DNA of 64,000 nucleotides. Source: Catellatospora vulcania (GTDB taxonomy: Bacteria; Actinomycetota; Actinomycetes; Mycobacteriales; Micromonosporaceae). The DNA lies in the NCBI RefSeq assembly GCF_009720385.1, contig NZ_WARX01000007.1, positions 372,001 to 436,000 on the forward strand, written 5' to 3'. Shown here one piece after another: positions 8,442 through 16,800 of the stretch (position 1 is the stretch's first letter; the number at the start of each line of letters is the position of its first letter). Position numbers and translations under genes: made by a program. The notes beneath the pieces were generated by a model that was given only the letters and a program-made list of their open reading frames with translations, did not search any database and was not told the DNA's origin.

Positions 8442-8714
8442 TCAGGCCGTCCAGCCGAGCCAGGCCTCACCGGCGCTGATCGCGGCGAACCAGACGGCCA
8501 CCGCGACGACCGGCACGAGCGGCACCAGGAACGGCCGGGTCCGCCACAGCCGGATCGCCACCACCAGCAGCGCGGCCCAGATCACCACCAGGACGATCAC
8601 CGCCCACAGCGGCGCGAGCAGGCCGCTGGCGAGGTAGTAGGGCAGCAGCACGATCTGCGCGAGGATGCCGAGCACCCGCACGACCTTGGCTGCGACTGAC
8701 GGCGAGTCCGCCAT
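8442..8714 (-). CDS. small integral membrane protein
   Basis: Ninety residues, mostly hydrophobic. At least two and probably three membrane spans are visible (VLGILAQIVLLPYYLASGLL, a LWAVIVLVVIWAALLVVAI span, and LVPVVAVAVWFAAISA). The ATG at 8714 follows GGAGG by five bases and is better than the longer frame from 8795. The family is not recognised; such proteins are often annotated only as hypothetical membrane proteins. It lies between the DUF4265-like gene and the FtsX-like lipoprotein, all read leftward. Confidence 0.65.
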   Translation of the reverse strand: MADSPSVAAKVVRVLGILAQIVLLPYYLASGLLAPLWAVIVLVVIWAALLVVAIRLWRTRPFLVPLVPVVAVAVWFAAISAGEAWLGWTA

Positions 8715-8802
8715 GGTGACCTCCGCGGTGGCCGCGGACCTGTGCCGCGGGTACGGGCAGCGTGGCAGAACACCGCACCGGTGTACATCGGCCACCCGGC
8801 GC

Positions 8803-9219
8803 TCAGCTCGGGGGCGGCTCGTCCGTGTCGTAGGCGACGTGGTCCAGGCCTTCCAGTGGCTGGGCCGCCGTCACGAAGGCGTCGACGTCGGCCCCGGCGG
8901 CCAGCGTCACCGCGAAGGATTCGGGCAGGTCGGCGGCGCTGAGCGAGCCGACCAGCTCGTTCGAGTCGCGGTAGGCCTCCCGGAACCTGGCCAGCGCCTG
9001 CTCACGGTTCTCGAAGGTGTACGAGGCGACCTCCGGCCGGGCCTTCAACCAGGACTCGACGGCCGTGCGCTGCGGCGCGGTCGCGTCCATGGCCAGCTCC
9101 AGCCGGACCGTGGTCGTCTGCGGCGCGGGGCGCGGCTCCGGGGTCCGGTCTGCGGGCGTGCCACATCCCGCCAGCGCCAGCAGGGCGGCGACGACGAGGG
9201 CGGCGCAGCGCGGTCCCAT
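8803..9219 (-). CDS. lipoprotein with FtsX extracellular domain, no permease part
   Basis: A 138-residue protein with a lipobox LAGC at about 16-19 followed by a Pro-rich linker. Residues about 38-132 match the extracellular domain of actinobacterial FtsX: the MDATAPQRTAVESWLKARP start, the REQALARFREAYRDS helix and LPESFAVTL. In FtsEX that domain docks the peptidoglycan hydrolase activated during division. Here the four membrane spans and FtsE partner are absent, so a lipid-anchored decoy or alternative hydrolase adaptor is a reasonable inference. It is monocistronic or follows nothing obvious. Confidence 0.72.
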   Translation of the reverse strand: MGPRCAALVVAALLALAGCGTPADRTPEPRPAPQTTTVRLELAMDATAPQRTAVESWLKARPEVASYTFENREQALARFREAYRDSNELVGSLSAADLPESFAVTLAAGADVDAFVTAAQPLEGLDHVAYDTDEPPPS

Positions 9220-9307
9220 CGGCGCAGTCTACGGCCCGGGGACCGTCCACATCGACCCGTTTCACTCATTCGCGCACGCTGAGCGGGAGCCGGGCCTGCC
9301 TGAACAC

Positions 9308-9346
9308 AGCTCCGGGCCCGTCGCGACGCGCGGCGGGCCCGGAGCT
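9308..9346 (-). terminator. hairpin after helD
   Basis: A perfect 13-bp stem (9308-9320 with 9334-9346, arm AGCTCCGGGCCCG) with a 13-base loop begins ten bases beyond the helD stop when read leftward. There is no U-run. Confidence 0.65.
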
Positions 9347-9355
9347 GGTGCTTCG

Positions 9356-11674
9356 TCAGAGGTCCAGGTCGCCGTGGTGCAGCACGGTCAGCCGCTGGGT
9401 GGGGCGGGTCAGCGCGACGTACAGGTCGCTGTGCCCGCGCGGGGACTCGGACACGATCCCGCCCGGGTCGGCGATGACGACCGCGTCGAATTCCAAGCCC
9501 TTGGCCTGGCGCACGGTCAGCACCACGACCCGGTCGGTCAGCTCGGTCTGCTGCCCCACCCGCGCCTGCGGCAGCGCCGTGGTGACCACGGCGCCCAGCT
9601 CGTCGATCCGGCCTGCGGGCACCAGCACGGCGAGCGTGCCGTCACCGAGCGCGGCGAGCTCCGCGCGCACCTCGGCGGCCAGCCGGGCGGCCAGCTCGTC
9701 CGGGCCGACCTCGGCCAGCTGCGGGGCCTGCCCGGTGTGGCGCACCGAGCGCGGCGGCTCCAGCCCCGGGTCGATCTGCTTGAGCACCTGCCCGGCCAGG
9801 TCCATGATCTCCGCGGGTGTGCGGTAGTTCACGGAGAGCTGCGTCAGCCGCCACCGGTCGGCCACGTACGGGTGCAGCACCTGGTCCCAGGAGGAGGTGC
9901 CAGCCGGGTCGCCGGTCTGCGCGACGTCCCCGACGACCGTCATGGACCGGCTCGGGCAGCGGCGCATCAGCAGCCGCCAGGCCATCGGCGACAGCTCCTG
10001 CGCCTCGTCGACGATGACGTGCCCGAACGCCCAGCGGCGGTCGGCGGCGGCCCGCTCCGCGGCGGTCAGCCGCCGCTCGTCCTCCTGGCGTTCGCCCAGC
10101 TCCAGCGCACCGAGCACGTCGGCAGCGGTCAGGATCTCCGGGTCGATCTCGTCTTCGAGGTCGATGGAGCGGGAGCCGTGCAGGATCTCCAGCGCGCCCT
10201 CGGCGTAGGCGAGCCGCTGCCGCCTGCGGCGTTCGGCCAGCTCCTCGGCGTCGCGGTCGTCCTCGCCCAGCAGCTCGGCGGCCTCGTCGAGCAGCGGCGC
10301 GTCGGCCGGGGTCCACCCGGCGTCGCGGCTGCGGCGCAGCAGGGCCTGCTCGGTCTCGGTGAGCATGTACGCGGCCGTGGCGATGCGGGCCTCGCTCGCG
10401 TACAGGTCGGCGAGCAGCCGCTGCGGGGTCAGCACCGGCCACAGCCAGTCCAGCACGGTCTGCACGTTCGGGTCGGCCCGCAGCTCCCGGCGCAGCTCGG
10501 CGAGATCGGCCTCGTCGAGCAGCTGCGGATCGCCGGGCGCGTCCCCGCCGCCGAGCGGGTCGTCGGCGTACGGGTCGGTGCCGATCCGGTCGGCGAGCTG
10601 CTGCGACAGCGCGTGGATGACCTCGGTGTCGAACAGCGGCCGGGCCAGGTTGTGCGGTTTGCCGCTGCGCCGGGCGGTCTCCCGGGCGGCCTCGACGGCG
10701 GCCCGGTCCAGCACGAGAGGCTCCCGCTCGAACTCGACCTCGACGGTCTCGTCGGGCAGCCGCTGCCGGTCGCGTACCGCCGCGGCCAGCACCTCGGCCA
10801 TCATCGCCCGGCCCTTGACCTCGGCGGTCTCGTCGGGCTCCACGCCGGTGGCGGTGACGCCGGGGAACAGGCCGCCCACGGTGCGCAGCACCACGCCGGT
10901 CTCGGCCAGCGACGGCAGCACCTGGGAGATGTACTTCAGGAACGTGTTGTTCGGGCCGACCACCAGCACCGCCCGGGTCGACAGCTCCTGGCGGTAGGTG
11001 TATAGCAGGTAGGCCGCGCGGTGCAGCGCGACCGCGGTCTTGCCGGTGCCGGGGCCGCCCTGCACGACCATGACCCCGCCCAGGGTGGCGCGGATGATGT
11101 GGTCCTGCTCGGCCTGGATGGTCTCGACGATGTCGCGCATGCGGCCGGTGCGGCCCGCGTCCATCGCCGCGAACAGCGCGGCCTCGCTGGTCAGCCCCTC
11201 GTGGTGGGGTGCGGCCGCGGCGGCGTCGGCCAGGTCGAGCACCTCGTCGTCGAGCGCGGTGACGGTGCGCTCGGCGGTGCGGATGTGCCGGCGGCGGCGT
11301 ACGCCCTGCGGCGAGGCGGCGGTGGCCAGGTAGAACGGCCGGGACGCGGGCGCCCGCCAGTCCACCAGCAGCGGCTCGTACTCGGCGGACTCGTCGAAGA
11401 TGCCGATGCGCCCGATGTAGCGCGCCCCGTCCTCGACCAGGTCGAGGCGGCCGAAGCAGAGCCCGCTCTCGACCGCGCCCAGCGATGCCCGCTGCTCGGT
11501 GTAGAGGGCGACCGTCGACTCGCGCTGCGAGCGCTCCTGCTGGGTGCCGCCCGTCTGCAGCAGCGCCTGCGACAGCCGTCGCTCGGCCTGTTCGCGCAGG
11601 CCGTCGAGCCGGTGGTAGAGGTCGGAGACGTACTCCTGCTCGCGGTGAATCTCGTCGGCGACGTCGCTTGACAA
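9356..11674 (-). CDS. helD: HelD-type RNA polymerase-associated helicase (UvrD superfamily 1)
   Basis: A 772-residue protein from a TTG at 11674 preceded by GAAGGAG at a spacing of about six; the longer frame to 11752 lacks a ribosome site. The N-terminal coiled region (IHREQEYVSDLYHRLDGLRE) is the arm that enters RNA polymerase channels in HelD. Walker A GGPGTGKT lies at 206-213, and SF1 motifs such as VVGPNNTFLKYI, VIVDEAQELSPM, VGDVAQTGDP and LTVRQAKGLEFDAVVIAD follow. Known actinobacterial HelD proteins release stalled polymerase, and some confer rifamycin resistance. The start region is unusual and is described separately. The flanking VOC gene is co-directional. Confidence 0.88.
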   Translation of the reverse strand: MSSDVADEIHREQEYVSDLYHRLDGLREQAERRLSQALLQTGGTQQERSQRESTVALYTEQRASLGAVESGLCFGRLDLVEDGARYIGRIGIFDESAEYEPLLVDWRAPASRPFYLATAASPQGVRRRRHIRTAERTVTALDDEVLDLADAAAAAPHHEGLTSEAALFAAMDAGRTGRMRDIVETIQAEQDHIIRATLGGVMVVQGGPGTGKTAVALHRAAYLLYTYRQELSTRAVLVVGPNNTFLKYISQVLPSLAETGVVLRTVGGLFPGVTATGVEPDETAEVKGRAMMAEVLAAAVRDRQRLPDETVEVEFEREPLVLDRAAVEAARETARRSGKPHNLARPLFDTEVIHALSQQLADRIGTDPYADDPLGGGDAPGDPQLLDEADLAELRRELRADPNVQTVLDWLWPVLTPQRLLADLYASEARIATAAYMLTETEQALLRRSRDAGWTPADAPLLDEAAELLGEDDRDAEELAERRRRQRLAYAEGALEILHGSRSIDLEDEIDPEILTAADVLGALELGERQEDERRLTAAERAAADRRWAFGHVIVDEAQELSPMAWRLLMRRCPSRSMTVVGDVAQTGDPAGTSSWDQVLHPYVADRWRLTQLSVNYRTPAEIMDLAGQVLKQIDPGLEPPRSVRHTGQAPQLAEVGPDELAARLAAEVRAELAALGDGTLAVLVPAGRIDELGAVVTTALPQARVGQQTELTDRVVVLTVRQAKGLEFDAVVIADPGGIVSESPRGHSDLYVALTRPTQRLTVLHHGDLDL

Positions 11675-11698
11675 ACCCGGCTCCTTCGTGTCTATACT
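11668..11698 (+). promoter_or_regulatory. antisense promoter-like sequence across the helD start
   Basis: On the plus strand TTGACA (11668-11673, all six consensus bases) and TATACT (11693-11698, five of six) are 19 bases apart. Read on the minus strand, the same -10 region gives TATAGA, a plausible -10 for helD 16 bases before its TTG, so the two directions would share a symmetric -10 element. The -35 overlaps the helD start codon. Confidence 0.4.
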
Positions 11699-11705
11699 GA
11701 AGCCC

Positions 11706-11736
11706 GAACGGACGCTTAAGCGTGCCGTTCTTTTTT
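11706..11736 (+). terminator. intrinsic terminator oriented away from helD
   Basis: The hairpin GAACGGACGCTT / AAGCGTGCCGTTC (11706-11730, one bulged base) is followed directly by six T residues (11731-11736) on the plus strand. It begins about eight bases after the plus-strand -10, and no plus-strand gene precedes it for more than 3 kb. Read the other way, the same hairpin lies 54 bases after the stop of the VOC gene and could also end that transcript. Confidence 0.65.
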
Positions 11737-11789
11737 GTGCTCGAATCGCCAAAGATACCGCACCGGTGCTCCGCGGCGCAGCCGGGTGA

Positions 11790-12530
11790 TCACTTTCCGG
11801 GCAGGCCGCCCGTCTTCGGGTCGCGCGCGGTCAGGCAGTAGACGCCCCCGGCCGGGTCGCGCATGACGACCCAGCGCGCGCCGTCGGCGACGTGGCTCGC
11901 CCCGCACTTCTCGTGCCAGGCCCGCACGCCCTCCACATCCGAGCAGGCCAGGTCCAGGTGGGCCGAGGTGGGCCGCTCCTGCTGGAGCCGCTGGAGCAGG
12001 ATGCGCACCGGCAGCTCGGCGGGCGGGGCGACGACATGGAACTCGGGCCGCGAGCCGAACGAGGACTCCCAGCCGGTCAGCTCGCCCCAGAACGCGGTCT
12101 CCGCGTCGTAGGCGGCCGGGCCGACGTCGATGCAGACCTGGTCGAGGCGGCTCAGCGCGCCGTCCGGCGTGGCGTGCGCCATCGGGCGGCGGAACTCGTC
12201 GTGCCAGGGCACCGCGCAGAACAGCATCCCGCCCGGCGAGCGCAGCACCTGGTAGCCCCGGTCGGCGACATGAGTCGCGCCCAGCTCGACCGCGCGCGCG
12301 GCCAGCGCGGCCGGGTCGTCGACGCTCAGGTCCAGGTGCGCGCCGCCGCCCTCGTCGACGGCCTGCAGCTTGACGCAGGCGTCCGCGCCGATCGGCAGCA
12401 GCGTCGCGAACTCGCCGTGCTCGCCGCGGCGTGCGGTCAGGTGAGTGCCGGTCACCCGGGACCAGAACGACGCGGCCTCGGTGAACACGTCAGCGGGCCG
12501 GTCGATGAACGCGTACGTCCAGCGGATCAC
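11790..12530 (-). CDS. two-domain VOC family protein
   Basis: A 246-residue protein with two tandem VOC modules, about 1-115 and 125-240. Each ends in the glyoxalase-type YQVLRSPGGMLFCAVP or WVVMRDPAGGVYCLTARD block, and each has an HLDL motif (AHLDLSVDD, AHLDLACSD) as expected for metal-ligand strands. It is probably a cytosolic lyase, dioxygenase-fold or drug-binding protein; the substrate is not predictable. It stands apart from helD by 115 bases that include a hairpin. Confidence 0.75.
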   Translation of the reverse strand: MIRWTYAFIDRPADVFTEAASFWSRVTGTHLTARRGEHGEFATLLPIGADACVKLQAVDEGGGAHLDLSVDDPAALAARAVELGATHVADRGYQVLRSPGGMLFCAVPWHDEFRRPMAHATPDGALSRLDQVCIDVGPAAYDAETAFWGELTGWESSFGSRPEFHVVAPPAELPVRILLQRLQQERPTSAHLDLACSDVEGVRAWHEKCGASHVADGARWVVMRDPAGGVYCLTARDPKTGGLPGK

Positions 12531-12662
12531 TTGGTCTCCTCGCCGTGTCGATCTGCCGAGCGTATAGGCGCGGTGGGCTGCTGGAGCCGTACGACGCGGC
12601 GGAGTCCGGCACGAGCATCCACGTCGATGGTAAGGCCGTGGCGGCCCCCGGGATCCGCCAGG

Positions 12663-13718
12663 TCACCCGGCTGCGGCGGGGCTCCCGGGCGGTCCGGCCC
12701 GGACGGCGCGCAGCGCCGCGGGCAGCGCGGTCACAGCGAGCGTGAGCAGCGACACGGCGATGCCCAGCAGGGTGACCAGCAGCGGTGTCGAGATGTCGGT
12801 GTCCGCGCCGTTGACCGGAGGATTGTCGGCCAGCCTGGTCAGCAGGCTCCCCACGACCATGCCGCCGATGACCAGCACCGCGAACGAGGCGACGGCGCAG
12901 ACAGCGCTGAGCAGCGTCATCCCGACCAGCCCCGCGACGCTGCGGATGCGTGGCGCGGGCACCGCGACCAGCGCGGCGACGGCGGCGACCGGCAGGCCGT
13001 ACTCGTAGACGGACCGGTAGTCGCCGACCACCATGAACACCGCGCCCGCGACGGCGACCAGGCAGAAGCCCAGGGTGACCCCGGCGCGCGCCGGGGGCCG
13101 GCCGACCGTGGTGGCCGCGAGCACGGCGAACAGCACCGACACCACGATCTTGAGCGCCGTCATCTCGGCTTCGACCCGGATCAGCGCAGGCGTGACCGGC
13201 TCGTCCCACGGGGTGATCACGAGCAGCGAGATCACGGCCAGCAGCGCCAGGGTGCCGGCCACCACGTGCCGGACCGCCGGGCCGCCGGAGTCCGCACGGG
13301 ACAGGCGGATCGCGATGAACGCGGTGGCGGCGACGTACCCCGTGGCGGCGGCCGCGAGCACCACCGCGGTGGAGGTGCCGTGCACGTCGAACCGGTCGAG
13401 CAGCACGTCGGCGATGAGCCAGCCGCCCGCGGCGACGGCCGCCGTGGCGACGGCGCGCGACGCCGTGCGGCAGAGCACGAGAATCCCGGCGACTGCCAGC
13501 AGGACGGCCAGTTGGCGCAGCTCGCGGGGCCAGTAGGTGTTGTTCGAGGCGGTCTGCTGCACCACCCCGTCGACCTCGGCCTGCCAGCCTCCGGGGTCGT
13601 CGAACCACACCCCGGAGGGCTCCATGAGCGGCTGGTACACCGCCGAGCTGATGGCCCACGTCACGGCCCCGACCAGACCGGCCAGCCCGCCCACGGCGGC
13701 ACGCCACAGGATACGCAT
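12663..13718 (-). CDS. polytopic membrane protein, unknown family
   Basis: About 351 residues from the ATG at 13718 (MRILWRAAVGGLAGLVGAV). A first membrane span is followed by an extracytoplasmic loop of some 55 residues rich in Trp and Asp, then roughly eight to nine hydrophobic segments. No transporter signature or catalytic motif is visible. The frame is open much further upstream but runs through the poly-C tract and into the neighbouring gene, so the long form is rejected; no ribosome site is obvious. The C-terminal tail is Pro/Ala-rich. Confidence 0.65.
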   Translation of the reverse strand: MRILWRAAVGGLAGLVGAVTWAISSAVYQPLMEPSGVWFDDPGGWQAEVDGVVQQTASNNTYWPRELRQLAVLLAVAGILVLCRTASRAVATAAVAAGGWLIADVLLDRFDVHGTSTAVVLAAAATGYVAATAFIAIRLSRADSGGPAVRHVVAGTLALLAVISLLVITPWDEPVTPALIRVEAEMTALKIVVSVLFAVLAATTVGRPPARAGVTLGFCLVAVAGAVFMVVGDYRSVYEYGLPVAAVAALVAVPAPRIRSVAGLVGMTLLSAVCAVASFAVLVIGGMVVGSLLTRLADNPPVNGADTDISTPLLVTLLGIAVSLLTLAVTALPAALRAVRAGPPGSPAAAG

Positions 13719-13836
13719 CGTCACATCGTGAACCATCCGGGGCGCGAGGGAATCCACCCCTCGTACATAGACGGTCGTGCCGGTGGCGTCAGGCAGGCCC
13801 GCCCACCGCCCCCGGCCCGCCCGGGGCGGGGGCGGG

Positions 13837-13871
<35 letters not shown>

Positions 13872-13882
13872 ACGACCGGGGG

Positions 13883-16800
13883 CTAGCTCAGCACCCCGAT
13901 CACCTGGAAGTCCGACAGCTGCGCCGCGGGCCAACCGGTGTTGGCGGTGAAGGTCAGCCGGACGTGGCGGGCGGTCGTGTTCGCGGGCAGGGTGATCGTC
14001 ACCGTGTTGCCCGACGGGTTGAACTGGTATGTCGCCGAACCCACGATCGTGGTGAACGTCGACCCGTTGGCGCTGCCGAGCACGGACAGCGTCTGGGTGC
14101 GTGCGCCCCACGCCGAGGGCAGCTTCAGCACGATCGAGCTGAGCGAGGCGTTACCGCCCAGATCCACCGTGATCGACTGCGGGAAGGCGTTGTTGGGGCT
14201 CTCCCAGTACGAGTTGGCGTCGCCGTCGACCGTGTTGCCGGGCACGTAGTTCTGCACGTGCCCGGCGGTCACCGGCTTGCCCAGCGCCAGGTTGGAGCTG
14301 GTGGCGGTGGTGCCCGTGCCGGTCAGCGCGACCGACAGCGTCGGGTTGGACGCGCTGCTGGCCACGGTCAGCGTGCCGGTCTTCCCGCCTGCCGAGGTGG
14401 GTGCGAAGGCGACGGTGACCGTGCAGTTCGCCCCCGGCGCCAGGGCCGACCCGCAGCCGTTGGCCGACAGGCTGAATCCGGTGCCGGCGACCGTCACCGA
14501 CGAGATCGAGGCGGTGGTGCCGCCGGTGTTGCTGATCTGCGTCGTACGGGTGACCGTGCTGCCGACGTTCGTGTTCGGGAACGCGATGCTGGTCGGGTTT
14601 GCCGCCAGCGTGGCCGGGGTCTGCACCGTGGTGCCGGTGCCGGTCAGGCTGACGGTCAGGGACGGGTTGGACGCGTTGCTGGCCACGGTCAGCGTGCCGG
14701 TCTTGGCCCCGGCCGAGGTGGGGCTGAAGGTGACCGTGACCGCGCAGGTCGCCCCGGGGTTCAGGGTGCCGACGCAGCCGCTCGCGGCGAACTGGCTCGA
14801 CGCCGACACCGACGAGATGACCGCCGCGGTGCCGCCCGTGTTGGTGATGGTCACCGCCGAGCCGCCGCTGGTCGTGCCCACGTTCTGGTTGCCGAAGGCG
14901 ACCGAGGTGGGGTTCGCGGCCAGCGTCGCCGGGCCGGGCTGGCCGCCGCCGCCGAAGATCTGCAGCTCGGAGACCTGGCCGGCGGGCCAGCCGGTGTTCG
15001 CGGTGATGGTCACCCGCAGGTAGCGCACCGACGCCGCGGTGAACGTCGCGGTGGCGGTGTTGCCGGTGGCCGGATCGAACAGGTAGCCGGCCGACGCCTT
15101 CAGCGTGCTGAAGTTCGTGCCGTCGGTGCTGCCGGTGATCGACAGCGTCTGGGTGCGGGCACCCCACGCCGACGGCGGCGGCAGCTTCAGGGTCACCGAG
15201 CTGACCTGCTTGGCGCTGCCCAGGTCGGCCTGCAGCCACTGCGGGAACGCGTTGTTGTTGGACTCCCAGTAGCTGCCGGTGTTGTCGTCGTTGGCGGCCG
15301 AGGCGGGGAAGCCGCCGTTGCTGGTGCTGGCCGACATCGCCGCGCCGATGGCGAGGTTGGTGGTGCTGCTGACGCCGGTGCCGGTCAGCGCGACCGTCAG
15401 CGGCGACGCGGTGGTCGAGTTCGCCACCGACAGCGTGCCGTTCTGCGCCCCGGCCGAGGTGGGCGCGAAACGCACGCTCACCGTGCAGGACGCCCCGGCG
15501 GCCAGCGAGCTGCCGCAGGTGGTCGTCTGCGTGTACTGGCCGCTGACGGTGATCGAGCTGATGCTCGCCGCCGCCGTGCCCGGGTTGCTGACCGTGACGG
15601 TCTGCGCCGCCGTGGTCGTGCCGAGGTTCGCCGAGCCGAAGGCCAGGCTGCCCGGGGTGACCTGGAGCTGCGACCCGTCGGCCACGCCCTGGCCGATGAA
15701 GTCGACCCAGTTCACGTTGAAGATCGAACCCTGGCCGGTGTCGCCGACCGGGTTCTTCGCGACCAGGTACAGCGGGCCGGTGGTGGTGCTCGCCGACAGG
15801 GTCGCCGTGACGTCGGCGAAGGTCTGCCAGCCGCCGGTGCCGCCGAACGTGGCGGTGCCGACCAGCGGGCCGTTCGGCGCTCCGGTGCGGACCTCGATGC
15901 GGCCGCCGGAGCCGGGCGAGGCCACCCGGAAGCGCGCCGAGGTGATGTTGCGAAGGTTCACCGGGGTGTACGACCAGTAGTCGCCGTCCTCAATGAAGCC
16001 GATGTTCTGGAAGCCGCCCGCGGTGTCGGTGGTCGTCTCCCGCTGCACGCCCGGGTCCCCGCCGCCGATCGCGCCCGGCGCGCGGCCGGTGCTGTTGAAG
16101 AACTCGGCCTGCTTGTGCTTGGGCTGCAGCTTGACGGTGGCCCGGCCGGTCTGCGGCGCGGCGCCGCCCCCGCCCAGGTCGGTGTAGCTGGCCTCGATCA
16201 CGGCGAAGATGTCCGCGTCGTCACCGTGGCCGGTGCCCATCGAGGTCTGGATCACCCCGGTGCACCCGGTGTACCCCTGCAAGGGGTGCGCGTGCGCGTC
16301 GTGACCCAGGTAGTACTGCACGTTGACCCGCGAGCAGTTGATCGTGCCGTCCTCGGGGTCGGTCACCGTCACCGTGAAGCGCACCTGGTCGCCCCAGGCG
16401 AAGAAGCCGCCGTCGGCCGGTGCGGTCAGGGTGACCGTCGGGGCGGTGTTGCCCACCGTGATCGGCACGTTGGCCACCGCGGTGCGCCCACCCGGGTCAC
16501 GTACCGTGAGCTGGGCGTTGTAGTTGCCCGCGGTCGTGTACGTGTGCGACGGGTTGGCCGCGGTCGAGGTGCTGCCGTCGCCGAACGTCCATGCGTACGT
16601 GATCGGCTGCCCGGCCGGGTCGCGCGAGCCGGCGCTGGAGAACTGCACCGTCAGGGGCACCCCGCCCGAGGTCGGGTTGCCCGAGGCGACCGCGATCGGG
16701 TTCTGGTCCCCGGCGATGTAGTCGATCCGGTAGACGCCCGAGTCGGCGTTGTTGCCGCCGAACCCGGTGCCCCACTCGATCAGGTACATCGCGCCGTCGG

